Translations under genes and position numbers: made by a program
The notes under the pieces: model-generated
Seen by the model: the letters and a program-made list of their open reading frames with translations, nothing else
The model's database searches: none
What the model was told of the DNA's origin: nothing
From: Salipaludibacillus sp. LMS25
GTDB taxonomy: Bacteria > Bacillota > Bacilli > Bacillales > Salisediminibacteriaceae
Assembly (NCBI RefSeq): GCF_024362805.1
Contig: NZ_CP093299.1
Span: 124,001-188,000 of the forward strand
Length of the DNA: 64,000 nucleotides
Reading direction: 5' to 3'
Shown: positions 18,294 to 26,557 of the stretch, piece by piece
Layout of the letters: the number at the start of each line of letters is the position of its first letter
Numbering within the stretch: position 1 is the first letter of the stretch

Positions 18294-19495
18294 TTAATGT
18301 GTTCTCCTAACAACGGCTTAATTTCATCAAGCAATTGATTTGCCACCGCTACTTTTGTTGTTAACGGAATAGAGACTTCACGGCCATCCTTAAAATAAAG
18401 GACCAGTTCATTAGTATCACTTTGGAAACCAGACCCTTCTTTAACAATCGAATTAGCTGCTATAACATCGAGGTTTTTAGCGAATAATTTTTTCTTTGCA
18501 TAAGCTGCGATGTTTTCAGATTCTGCTGCAAACCCAACTAGGAGTTGATGTGACTTTCTCTCCCCTAATGATTTAAGAATATCTTCCGTTCGTTCCATCG
18601 TGATAATGAGATCGTCCGTTGATTTTTTAACTTTATGATCAAAAGTTTGTTTAGGTTTATAATCAGCTACTGCTGCCGCTTTTATAATGACATCAGCATG
18701 CTCAAAAACGTCATTAACTGCTGAGAACATTTCTGCCGCATTATGAACGGAAACACATTTGATACCGTGTGGCATTGGGAGCGAGACTGGCCCGCTTATG
18801 AGGGTGACATGCGCTCCTCTAGCAGCAGCCATTTCTGCAATTGCATAGCCCATTTTCCCCGATGAACGGTTTGAAAAAAAACGAACAGGATCGATCACCT
18901 CTTGTGTAGGGCCTGCCGTCACCACAACCTTTTTCCCATGCCATTCTGCATTATTTTTTTTAATAAAATGATGTTTGACCATTGACAGGAGATCTTCTGG
19001 TTCCGCCATACGGCCCTTCCCTTTATAACCACACGCTAAATAACCTTCATCAGGCTCAATAAATTGGTAACCAAATGATTCAAGTGTTCTCATATTTTTT
19101 TTAACAGCAGGGTGTTCATACATATGTACATTCATAGCAGGAGCAATCATGACGGGTGCAGTAGCAGCAAGTAATGTTGTTGTCAGCATGTCATCTGCAA
19201 TTCCGTTTGCCAGTTTCCCGATAATATTTGCTGTGGCAGGGGCCACTACTATCAGATCTGCCCAATCCGCAATATCAATATGTGCGATCGCTGCTGGATC
19301 AGGTTCAATAAATGTGTCTGTGTATACGTGATCCCGTGAAAGTGCTTGAAATGTCAAGGGCGTCACAAATTCTTGGGCCGAAGAGGTCATGACTACTTTC
19401 ACTTCATAGCCCTCTTGCACGAGCTTGCTCGTCAATGCTGCTGCTTTAAAAACAGCTATACCACCTGACACACATAGAAGTATCTTTTTCCCCAT
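18290..19495 (-). CDS. coaBC: Bifunctional phosphopantothenoylcysteine decarboxylase / synthetase CoaBC
   Basis: Carries out two steps of coenzyme A synthesis: joining phosphopantothenate to cysteine, then decarboxylating the product. The N-terminal flavoprotein CoaC domain (about 1-185) shows GKKILLCVSGGIAVFKAA, ATANIIGKLANGIADDML, PAMNVHMYEHPA and the cysteine motif YLACGYKGKGRM. The CoaB domain begins at VVVTAGPTQEVIDPVRF and includes NRSSGKMGYA. The product is 401 residues. It follows rpoZ after a strong terminator, so part of its expression must come from read-through or from a promoter in the 96-base gap. Confidence 0.96.
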   Translation of the reverse strand: MGKKILLCVSGGIAVFKAAALTSKLVQEGYEVKVVMTSSAQEFVTPLTFQALSRDHVYTDTFIEPDPAAIAHIDIADWADLIVVAPATANIIGKLANGIADDMLTTTLLAATAPVMIAPAMNVHMYEHPAVKKNMRTLESFGYQFIEPDEGYLACGYKGKGRMAEPEDLLSMVKHHFIKKNNAEWHGKKVVVTAGPTQEVIDPVRFFSNRSSGKMGYAIAEMAAARGAHVTLISGPVSLPMPHGIKCVSVHNAAEMFSAVNDVFEHADVIIKAAAVADYKPKQTFDHKVKKSTDDLIITMERTEDILKSLGERKSHQLLVGFAAESENIAAYAKKKLFAKNLDVIAANSIVKEGSGFQSDTNELVLYFKDGREVSIPLTTKVAVANQLLDEIKPLLGEHIK

Positions 19496-19573
19496 TAGTC
19501 GTTCGCCTCCGAAATAGGATAGTCATGTTAAAACTCTCAAAACAAGGACAAAATTTCACTCTAAACTGAACTA

Positions 19574-19607
19574 AAGAAAAAACAACCTAGCTTATGAGGT
19601 TGTTTCG
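19574..19607 (-). terminator. Terminator between rpoZ and coaBC
   Basis: On the minus strand AAACAACCT pairs with AGGTTGTTT around a seven-base loop and is followed by a T-run (TTTTTTC). The left arm overlaps the rpoZ 3' end. It likely limits read-through into coaBC. Confidence 0.8.
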
Positions 19608-19813
19608 TCTTTATCGCGAACTTGGTAAGTAAGTTTCTCCGAGTCAATTTCTTCCAAAGCCATCCCTACATAATTAACGGATGTGGATTTTTCACTTTTT
19701 TGAAAAAGTTCGGGATTTTCACGTAACCGTCGTGCTCTATAGGCAGAGACCGTCACAAGCGTGTACTTTGAATTAATTTTAGACATTAATGAATCAATCG
19801 ATGGTTGTAGCAT
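19592..19813 (-). CDS. rpoZ: RNA polymerase omega subunit
   Basis: Small RNA polymerase subunit that helps fold the beta' chain. The 73-residue product [20 protein letters not shown] is typical, with the conserved [10 protein letters not shown] motif and YVGMALEEI. The reading frame starts five codons earlier, but GAGGAGTGATTGT directly before the ATG at 19813 selects this start. It is four bases downstream of gmk, a conserved pairing. Confidence 0.96.
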   Translation of the reverse strand: MLQPSIDSLMSKINSKYTLVTVSAYRARRLRENPELFQKSEKSTSVNYVGMALEEIDSEKLTYQVRDKDETTS

Positions 19814-19817
19814 ACAA

Positions 19818-20429
19818 TCACTCCTCAACTAGTTCTTTATAAAGATGGATAAGACGCTCTTTTCTGCAATTCTCGGCAGTTACGATAGATTTTATCCGTT
19901 CAACAGCACATTCAACCTCATCATTTTCGACTACATAGTCATATTTATCCATTAAATCAATCTCATCTTTCGCTACGGTCATCCGGCTGTCAATAAGATC
20001 TTTGGATTCTGTCCCTCTGCTTTCAATACGACTTCGTAATTCTTTAAGGCTAGGGGGCATAAGGAAAATAAAAACCCCCTCAGGGAATGTCTTCTTAACT
20101 TGTAAAGCCCCTTGTACTTCAATTTCTAATATGACATCATGGCCGGCAGCAATTGTTTCCTCTACATATTGCCTCGGTGTACCATAATAGTTGTCCACAT
20201 ATTGCGCATATTCAAGCAACTCATCTTCTGCAATCATTCGTTCAAACTCCTGCTTTTCCTTAAAGAAGTAGTTGATTCCCTCAACTTCACCTTCACGCGG
20301 TTTTCTCGTAGTCGCAGATACTGAGTATCGAATGTGTGTATCATGTTTTCTTAACGCTCCACAGACTGTCCCTTTTCCAACCCCAGATGGTCCTGAGAGG
20401 ACGATGAGGAGACCTTTTTCCCTTTTCAT
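19818..20429 (-). CDS. gmk: Guanylate kinase
   Basis: Phosphorylates GMP (and dGMP) to GDP with ATP. The 203-residue protein has a P-loop [15 protein letters not shown], the GMP-binding [18 protein letters not shown] with [12 protein letters not shown], and [10 protein letters not shown]. The upstream in-frame GTG two codons earlier lies inside the ribosome-binding site; GGAGGG five bases before the ATG at 20429 decides the start. Confidence 0.97.
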   Translation of the reverse strand: MKREKGLLIVLSGPSGVGKGTVCGALRKHDTHIRYSVSATTRKPREGEVEGINYFFKEKQEFERMIAEDELLEYAQYVDNYYGTPRQYVEETIAAGHDVILEIEVQGALQVKKTFPEGVFIFLMPPSLKELRSRIESRGTESKDLIDSRMTVAKDEIDLMDKYDYVVENDEVECAVERIKSIVTAENCRKERLIHLYKELVEE

Positions 20430-20587
20430 AAACACCCTCCAGCTTTCGTTGATCTCTTTATTCTAGCATGTTTTATTCCACGGTGGTACTATACATGTGA
20501 AGAGTTTTTATTATTCCATTTGGAAAGCCACCGGAACACCGATGGCGTAATGGCTTAACTACTATATCCAACCTAACAACGAGCGTG

Positions 20588-20851
20588 TTACTCGTCTGTT
20601 TCCTCATCTTTACTCGAGATAACTCTTTGCGCCACTGTTTCTGGCTGAACAGCAGATAAAATGACGTGATCGCTATCTGCAATGATGACAGCTCTCGTAC
20701 GTCGTCCATATGTAGCATCAACGAGCATGTTACGATCCCTTGCATCTGAAATAATACGTTTAATAGGGGCTGATTCCGGACTAACAATTGAAATAATGCG
20801 ATTTGCTGAAACGATATTCCCAAATCCAATATTAATAAGTTTAATATCCAA
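20588..20851 (-). CDS. remA: Extracellular matrix regulator RemA
   Basis: RemA is a DNA-binding regulator that in B. subtilis activates biofilm matrix and osmoprotectant genes. The 87-residue sequence is a close family match: [20 protein letters not shown], then [20 protein letters not shown] and [17 protein letters not shown]. The start is probably the TTG at 20851, with AGGAGA eight bases before it; the ORF has no ATG near its 5' end. It lies between yicC and gmk. A 158-base interval separates it from gmk, where I recognise nothing. Confidence 0.94.
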   Translation of the reverse strand: MDIKLINIGFGNIVSANRIISIVSPESAPIKRIISDARDRNMLVDATYGRRTRAVIIADSDHVILSAVQPETVAQRVISSKDEETDE

Positions 20852-20899
20852 GTGTCATTCTCCTATCTATTAGTTAAATAATTTAACGATATGTGAGAT

Positions 20900-21781
20900 C
20901 TACTCCACATTTTGAACTTGCTCGCGTATTTTTTCTAATTCAGCTTTCATATTGACAACAATTTGACTAATGTCCAAATGGTTCGCCTTCGACCCTATTG
21001 TATTTGCTTCTCTATTTAATTCCTGAACGAGAAAGTCGAGCTTCCTGCCCACCACACTAGATTCTTCTAATATATCATTAAATTGTGTAATGTGGCTGTC
21101 AATACGTGTTAATTCTTCATTAATATCAGACTTGTCAGCATAAACTGCCACTTCTGTTAGAAGTCTTGTTTCATCAATCTCTGCACGCCCTGCAAGAAAA
21201 TCGTCAACTTTTTTCATTAACCGATCACGGTAGAGGTCTTGAACTTCTGGCGCCAATCCTCTCAATTGCTGCACATAGGCAGTCAACCGCTGGAGACGTT
21301 CTTTCATATCACCTTTTAGGGCGCTTCCTTCCTGTTGACGCATCTTTGAAAGTTGCTCAGCAGCTTCTTTTACAGCTTTTAACACCATGCTCTCTAAATC
21401 TTCTGTGACCTCATCAGATTCTTGAACAGACACTACATCTTCATGTATAAGTAACTTATCAAGAGGAAATGCCTCTGAAGAGACGGTCATTTCTGTCATT
21501 TCTTCGTATAACTGATAATACTCATGAAACAAATTCCAATCGATAGTAAGAGAGCGCTTCATCGTGCCCTCACCTTGTAAATTTAAAAACACGTCTATTT
21601 TTCCTCGGTTCACATAGTGAGAAATACATTTTTTCATACGATCCTCTAAGAAAAACAACTGTCTAGGCATACGAATGTTAATCTCACAAAACCGATGATT
21701 TACAGCTCTCATTTCTACTGTAAGTCGAGAATGTTCATTTTCCTTTTGAGATCGGCCGTACCCTGTCATACTCATAACCAT
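20900..21781 (-). CDS. yicC: YicC/YloC family endoribonuclease
   Basis: YicC-type proteins are endoribonucleases implicated in RNA turnover. The N-terminal signature is SMTGYGRSQKENEHSRLTVE followed by RAVNHRFCEINIRMP. The C-terminal DUF1732 part has DINEELTRIDSHI and GRKLDFLVQELNREANTIGS. Four in-frame ATGs lie near the 5' end (21796, 21781, 21775 and 21769); GGATGTGAT just before 21781 favours that start, giving 293 residues. The upstream neighbour, across a 0.5-kb gap with a repeat, is the divergent rqcH. Confidence 0.93.
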   Translation of the reverse strand: MVMSMTGYGRSQKENEHSRLTVEMRAVNHRFCEINIRMPRQLFFLEDRMKKCISHYVNRGKIDVFLNLQGEGTMKRSLTIDWNLFHEYYQLYEEMTEMTVSSEAFPLDKLLIHEDVVSVQESDEVTEDLESMVLKAVKEAAEQLSKMRQQEGSALKGDMKERLQRLTAYVQQLRGLAPEVQDLYRDRLMKKVDDFLAGRAEIDETRLLTEVAVYADKSDINEELTRIDSHITQFNDILEESSVVGRKLDFLVQELNREANTIGSKANHLDISQIVVNMKAELEKIREQVQNVE

Positions 21782-21901
21782 TTCTATCACATCCACTATT
21801 ATATTCTAAACAATTTTTATCTTTACAACAAGGGGAGTAAAGAATCTTCATATTTGACCTTCTGTTAATATCCTAGCACTTTCTTCGCATACTTATTAGA
21901 C

Positions 21902-21929
21902 TTGTTCAAAAAAGTTTTTTTGCTATAAT
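21902..21929 (+). promoter_or_regulatory. Candidate SigA promoter reading towards rqcH
   Basis: TTGTTC and TATAAT are separated by 16 bases. The site is about 380 bases upstream of rqcH on the same strand. If used, the transcript would carry repeat copy C in its 5' untranslated region. Confidence 0.4.
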
Positions 21930-22079
21930 AGGGAAAGTTCATAATATCATCGCTTTCTCACACTGGTGTACAGAAATTTATTAAGCTAATATGCTTTAAA
22001 AGTCATTAATCCAATACCATTATCGTTTTGGCATAGGGAGAAGTTCCTAACTTCTCTCATATAAGACCTGCGTTATATT

Positions 22080-22237
22080 AAAAAACGAACCTTCAATCAG
22101 TGGGCGTTTTCGTTCTTCTCCCACTGATTAATAGTTGAGTGAATCAGGACATTAGCATCCGTTATCTCACGCCTATATAGAGTTATCTCAGCTCTCTATT
22201 TTGAGGCAGGAGTTTTTCGGACGGGTATCTGTGAAAA
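22080..22237 (+). repeat. Structured intergenic repeat, copy C
   Basis: Well-preserved copy in the 529-base divergent interval between yicC and rqcH. The first hairpin is AATCAGTGGGCG...TCCCACTGATT with the apical CGTTCTTC. The linker is GAGTGAATCAGGACATTAGC. The second stem pairs TCCGTTATCTCACGCC with GGCAGGAGTTTTTCGGA, topped by TATAGAG/CTCTAT. It has the same direction as rqcH and ends about 70 bases before its start codon. Confidence 0.8.
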
Positions 22238-22310
22238 CACGATCGCTAATCAGAACGCTTTCACGTCCTTTATACAAGATAGCCGTTTTATTTTTGAAAG
22301 GAGGGTTCTT

Positions 22311-24035
22311 ATGTCATTTGACGGTATTGTGACACGCGCAGTTACTGAGGAATTGCAACAAACTTTACTCAGTGGAAGAATCACAAAAATTCACCAGCCC
22401 TATCCGACAGATTTAATGGTGACAGTTAGAGCACATGGTAAAAATCATGCTCTCTTTCTATCTGTTAATCCATCATTCTCTAGGTTCCATTTGACGAACC
22501 TAAAATTTGAAAATCCACAGGAACCTCCAATGTTTTGTATGGTATTGCGAAAACACTTGGAAGGTAGCATTCTAGAAAATATTGAACAGGATGGTTTGGA
22601 ACGTATCGTCACGTTTTCATTTAAAGGTCGCAATGAGTTAGGGGATGTTTCTTATAAGAAACTTATTCTAGAGCTTATGGGTCGACACAGTAACTTAATT
22701 TTTGTTGATACTGAAAACAATACAATTCTCGACAGCATGAAACACATACCTCCGTCTGTATCTCAATATCGAACAGTTCTTCCTGGCCAGATTTATAAAG
22801 AGCCGCCACATCAAGAAAAGTTAAACCCTCTTCTGGTGGATGAAGAACTCCTTTTGAGAAAGCTGAATTTTAACCAAGGCAAAATGGATATTCAACTCAG
22901 GGATACTTTCAGTGGGCTGTCACCTCAGATTATCCATGAGATACTTTACCGGGCACGGTTGATAAATAGAGAAACGCTACCTAAAGCCTTTCTAAATGTC
23001 CTAGAACCTGTGAAAAAGAGTGACTATACACCACAGATTATTTATGGGCCAACTAAAGAGACGTTCTCTCTCGTCCCAATAAAGCATTTAGATGGCGATA
23101 GACGCTATTTTGAGCATATCCAAGACATGCTTGATCGTTTTTATGCAAATAAAGCAGAGCGTGACCGAGTGAAACAAAAAGCGTCGGATCTTGAACGGTT
23201 TCTTAAAAATGAGTATCAAAAAAACAAAAAGAAAATGGGTAAACTCTACAACACGCTAGACGATGCTGATAAAGCTAAAAAGCAACAAAAATATGGCGAA
23301 TTATTAACGGCCAACATGCATCTTGTTAAACCTGGTCAATCCGAGATAACCGTTATGGATTATTATGATCCTGAACAAAAAGAACTCACGATACCATTAG
23401 ATAAGCAAAAATCTGCCTCTGCCAACGCACAGCAGTTCTTTAAAAAATACCAGAAATTAAAAAATTCTATCGCTTACGTGAAAGAGCAAATCGATAAGGC
23501 TGAAGAAGAGCTTGCCTACCTTGATACCCTTATTGAACAACTTAAATTTGCTTCAACGAAAGATTTAGAAGATATTAGAGAAGAGCTAGAAGTGGAAGGC
23601 TATTTGAAAAAACGGCAACATCGTAAAAGAAAGAAGCAATCTAGCAAACCGGCAGTGGAACAATACGTCTCATCAGATGGAACTCCTATATATGTTGGAA
23701 AAAATAATAAACAAAATGAATACTTAACAAATCGTTTAGCGAGACAAGATGATACTTGGCTTCATACGAAAGATATGCCTGGGTCCCATGTTATTATACG
23801 TAGTCATAATGTCACTGAAAAGACATTATATGAAGCTGCAAATCTAGCTGCCTATTTCAGTAAAGGACGTCTGTCTAGTCAAGTTCCCGTCGATTATACC
23901 CTTGTGAGACATGTTAAAAAACCAAGTGGTGCTAAGCCCGGTTATGTCACATATGATCAACAGACGACACTTTACGTGACACCAGATGAAGACATTATCC
24001 AACAGCTTGCTGGCATTAAAGATAACCAACGTTAG
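22311..24035 (+). CDS. rqcH: Rqc2 homologue RqcH (NFACT family)
   Basis: RqcH binds obstructed 50S subunits carrying peptidyl-tRNA and directs addition of C-terminal alanine tails that mark the peptide for degradation. The 574-residue protein has the NFACT-N domain (MSFDGIVTRAVTEEL), a basic coiled coil (about 285-430), and the C-terminal NFACT-R domain (SSDGTPIYVGKNNKQNEYL, TWLHTKDMPGSHVII). At residues 97-98 it reads ER, where B. subtilis RqcH has the functionally important DR pair. AAAGGAGGG precedes the ATG. It is one of two plus-strand genes in the window. The calcium ATPase gene yloB, usually next to it, is absent. Confidence 0.94.
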   Translation: MSFDGIVTRAVTEELQQTLLSGRITKIHQPYPTDLMVTVRAHGKNHALFLSVNPSFSRFHLTNLKFENPQEPPMFCMVLRKHLEGSILENIEQDGLERIVTFSFKGRNELGDVSYKKLILELMGRHSNLIFVDTENNTILDSMKHIPPSVSQYRTVLPGQIYKEPPHQEKLNPLLVDEELLLRKLNFNQGKMDIQLRDTFSGLSPQIIHEILYRARLINRETLPKAFLNVLEPVKKSDYTPQIIYGPTKETFSLVPIKHLDGDRRYFEHIQDMLDRFYANKAERDRVKQKASDLERFLKNEYQKNKKKMGKLYNTLDDADKAKKQQKYGELLTANMHLVKPGQSEITVMDYYDPEQKELTIPLDKQKSASANAQQFFKKYQKLKNSIAYVKEQIDKAEEELAYLDTLIEQLKFASTKDLEDIREELEVEGYLKKRQHRKRKKQSSKPAVEQYVSSDGTPIYVGKNNKQNEYLTNRLARQDDTWLHTKDMPGSHVIIRSHNVTEKTLYEAANLAAYFSKGRLSSQVPVDYTLVRHVKKPSGAKPGYVTYDQQTTLYVTPDEDIIQQLAGIKDNQR

Positions 24036-24130
24036 CAAAACACACGCCATTTACGGTTTCTCTAATTATAGCGTTAAGAGATAGGGTTTCTTTTTTTAAG
24101 GAAGGGGCTGAATTACCTCCCTTCGAAACG

Positions 24131-24184
24131 AGAGGTGCCGATGTCGCTTCACCCAAGGTATCACTGCGATATCGGCACCTCTTT
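24131..24184 (+). terminator. Long hairpin downstream of rqcH, probable terminator
   Basis: AGAGGTGCCGAT pairs with ATCGGCACCTCT, with a further TCGC/GCGA pairing inside and an 18-base apical loop, followed by TTTCATT. It lies about 95 bases after the rqcH stop. The T-run is short, so it could also be a barrier between the converging transcripts. Confidence 0.55.
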
Positions 24185-24359
24185 CATTAAAGATTATGAC
24201 GTGCAACGATTTGACTATTAGAATAGGATTTCTGTGCAGTTGTTTCGAAAAATCAACTGCTATTATTCCTTCAAGGTTTACAGATTATTGTGCAAACGGT
24301 TAAGTAGCAGTCTATGAGAGAAGCACTTATTTCATGCTAGTTCATTTTCATAAAGCTAA

Positions 24360-24514
24360 GCTTCAATCAGTGGGAGTTTTCCTTCATCGCCCACTGATTG
24401 TTCGTTTAACTTATGGGACCTTTAGGGGCAGTTTATCCCCCACCTAAACGTTTCGATCTTCTTAAGTTTTCAGGTGAGGGTTTTACTGCCCCTTAAGAGT
24501 GGGATAAATCGGCT
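24360..24514 (+). repeat. Structured intergenic repeat, divergent copy D
   Basis: The first hairpin is nearly identical to other copies (CAATCAGTGGGAG...CCCACTGATTG). The second stem differs in sequence but keeps the architecture: GGGGCAGTTTATCCCCCACC pairs with GGTGAGGGTTTTACTGCCCC. CGTCCG:CGGACG in other copies corresponds to GGGCAG:CTGCCC here, while the internal loop GTTTATC/GTTTTAC is retained. It lies between the convergent rqcH and ABC transporter genes. The rest of 24036-24688 holds the hairpin above and no gene; short TTGATCAGC repeats occur near 24590-24630. Confidence 0.65.
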
Positions 24515-24688
24515 TTTCTTAGCGCCTCCTACTTTCCCTCTCTACAGCTCATTCTTGACCTTTTAAAATTGCCACCTCGTCAACCAACTTGATCAGCCAA
24601 ATAAAAAGGTTGTCAGCTCACTTGATCAGCTTAAAAAGGCTTTTAACTTGATTTTAACTCAGTCATCTGTTCACCTAATCTTGCTCAC

Positions 24689-26539
24689 TCATCCGGTATT
24701 CAAAACTTTAAATTGTGATTTTACAAGCTTGTAATACTCACCTCGTTGAGCCATTAACTGCTCATGATTCCCTTGTTCTAAAATAGTGCCGTGCTCTAAA
24801 ACGATGATGTTATCAGCTTCTCGAATCGTTGATAACCTATGAGCAATCATAATGGCAGTGCGGCCATGTAACAAGCGTTTTAACGCTTGTTGTATCAATT
24901 GTTCTGTCTCTGTATCTATCGATGCTGTCGCTTCATCAAGAATTAAAATTTGGGGATCAGCCAGCAAGGCCCTCGCAAACGAAATGAGTTGACGTTCTCC
25001 AACAGATAGGACATTCCCTCGCTCTTCAACTTCGGTTTCATACCCTTGATTTAATTGTGCAATAAATTTATCCGCGCCTACAACCGCCGCCGCTTTCTTT
25101 ACTTCTTCATCAGTGGCATGCGGTCGACCAAACCTAATATTTTCCATAATAGTGCCAGAAAATATGAACGTATCCTGGAGGACAATACTTACTTTTTCAC
25201 GCAAGCTGTCAAGTCTCACATCTCGTAGATCTTCGCCGTCTAATAACACTTGCCCTTTAGTCGGATCATAAAACCGGCTGATTAAATTAACAATAGTAGA
25301 TTTCCCACTCCCAGTATGCCCTACTAAAGCGACTGTTTGACCTGCTTTCATTTCAAGGTTAATATCGTTTAATGCTTTGCGATCGGTATCATAAGCAAAT
25401 TCCACGTGTTTAAACTCAATGTGACCTGTTATATTTTTTAATCGCTTTGCCTCCCGTTTCTCGGGTACTGATGGTTGCTCATCAAGAAACTCAAAAATTC
25501 GCTCTGAAGAGGCCATTCCTACAAGTAATTGATTATACACTTGCCCTAATCTAGAAATAGGTTCCCAAAACATACCGATATAGAGGGAAAATGCGAAAAA
25601 GTCCCCAACAGATAATGTCTGACCTTGAATTAAAAAGACCCCATAAGAAAGTAGAATCGCTGTCCCAATTGCCCCACTCATTTCTACGAAAGGTCGAAAC
25701 ATGGCACTTTTTTGCGTAGCGTTTCGCCAAGCAGCAAAGTTCTCTTCATTCATGCGATTAAAAAAAGCGATGTTTTCTTTCTCCTGTGTATACGACTGAG
25801 TCACACGAATGCCTTGTATGCTCTCGTTTAAGTGAGAGTTAATCATCGATTGCTTAATCCGCACATCTTGCCATGCACGTCTAATATTCCGTCTAAGCTT
25901 CGTTGAGATAAAGAACATGAGGGGCAAAACAACTAAAATGGCAAGCGTTAGTTCAGGACTAATAATGAATAACATGACAACAATACCTATAAGCATCACG
26001 ATATCCATTAATAAATTTATGACACCATTTGTAAATAAATCTTGCAGACTATTAACATCGTTCGTAATCCTAACGAGAATGGATCCTGCAGATCGTTGAT
26101 CAAAAAAGCGGTGAGATAAATGCTGAATATGATTAAATAATGTTTTTCTTAAATCAAAAATGACATATTGCCCAAGTTTATTCATATATTTTATTCTTAC
26201 TATATTTCCCACCCATGATATGATATACATACCGGCGATCACTAAGACCATTATGGATAAAAACGACACCTCTCCTGCTTCAATAATATGATCGAGGGCA
26301 TAGCTTCCAATCAATATAGGGACAAACAGGCGAACTGCTGTGGAAAGAAGCATCCCTATAACAGCAATAGGAAGCAAGTTTTTCGAATATGGCTTCATAT
26401 AATCGAGAAGCCGAGACATTTGTCTCCAGTTAAAAGGCTTTTCAATGGCTTGATCCATGGAATAATGGAATCTGTTTAAAGTCCGTGCTTCTGTTTCAGC
26501 GACTTTATTTTCATGGTTTTTCTCCGCTTCAGACATCAT
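24689..26539 (-). CDS. ABC exporter half-transporter, canonical subunit
   Basis: A 616-residue type IV ABC half-transporter: a membrane domain with about six segments (residues 50-340) fused to an ATPase domain. The ATPase part has Walker A VGHTGSGKST, Q-loop VLQDTFIFSGT, a signature written LSVGERQ instead of LSGGQ, Walker B ILILDEATAS with the catalytic glutamate, and the AHRLSTI switch. It lies 18 bases after another half-transporter whose catalytic glutamate is replaced by Asp, so the two probably form an asymmetric heterodimer like BmrCD or TM287/288. The substrate is unknown; drugs or lipids are typical. Confidence 0.9.
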   Translation of the reverse strand: MMSEAEKNHENKVAETEARTLNRFHYSMDQAIEKPFNWRQMSRLLDYMKPYSKNLLPIAVIGMLLSTAVRLFVPILIGSYALDHIIEAGEVSFLSIMVLVIAGMYIISWVGNIVRIKYMNKLGQYVIFDLRKTLFNHIQHLSHRFFDQRSAGSILVRITNDVNSLQDLFTNGVINLLMDIVMLIGIVVMLFIISPELTLAILVVLPLMFFISTKLRRNIRRAWQDVRIKQSMINSHLNESIQGIRVTQSYTQEKENIAFFNRMNEENFAAWRNATQKSAMFRPFVEMSGAIGTAILLSYGVFLIQGQTLSVGDFFAFSLYIGMFWEPISRLGQVYNQLLVGMASSERIFEFLDEQPSVPEKREAKRLKNITGHIEFKHVEFAYDTDRKALNDINLEMKAGQTVALVGHTGSGKSTIVNLISRFYDPTKGQVLLDGEDLRDVRLDSLREKVSIVLQDTFIFSGTIMENIRFGRPHATDEEVKKAAAVVGADKFIAQLNQGYETEVEERGNVLSVGERQLISFARALLADPQILILDEATASIDTETEQLIQQALKRLLHGRTAIMIAHRLSTIREADNIIVLEHGTILEQGNHEQLMAQRGEYYKLVKSQFKVLNTG

Positions 26540-26557
26540 GCTACACCTCCTACCTAC

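Noticed and set aside
20473..20829. A 118-residue minus-strand frame overlapping remA
   Set aside because: It is in another frame over remA, which is clearly coding, and has no family features.
21798..21803. TATAAT (minus strand) just upstream of yicC as its promoter
   Set aside because: The implied transcript start would fall within the ribosome-binding site of the chosen start codon, and the -35 spacing is poor.
24590..24660. Short TTGATCAGC repeats considered as a CRISPR-like array
   Set aside because: Only two or three short imperfect units without regular spacing.
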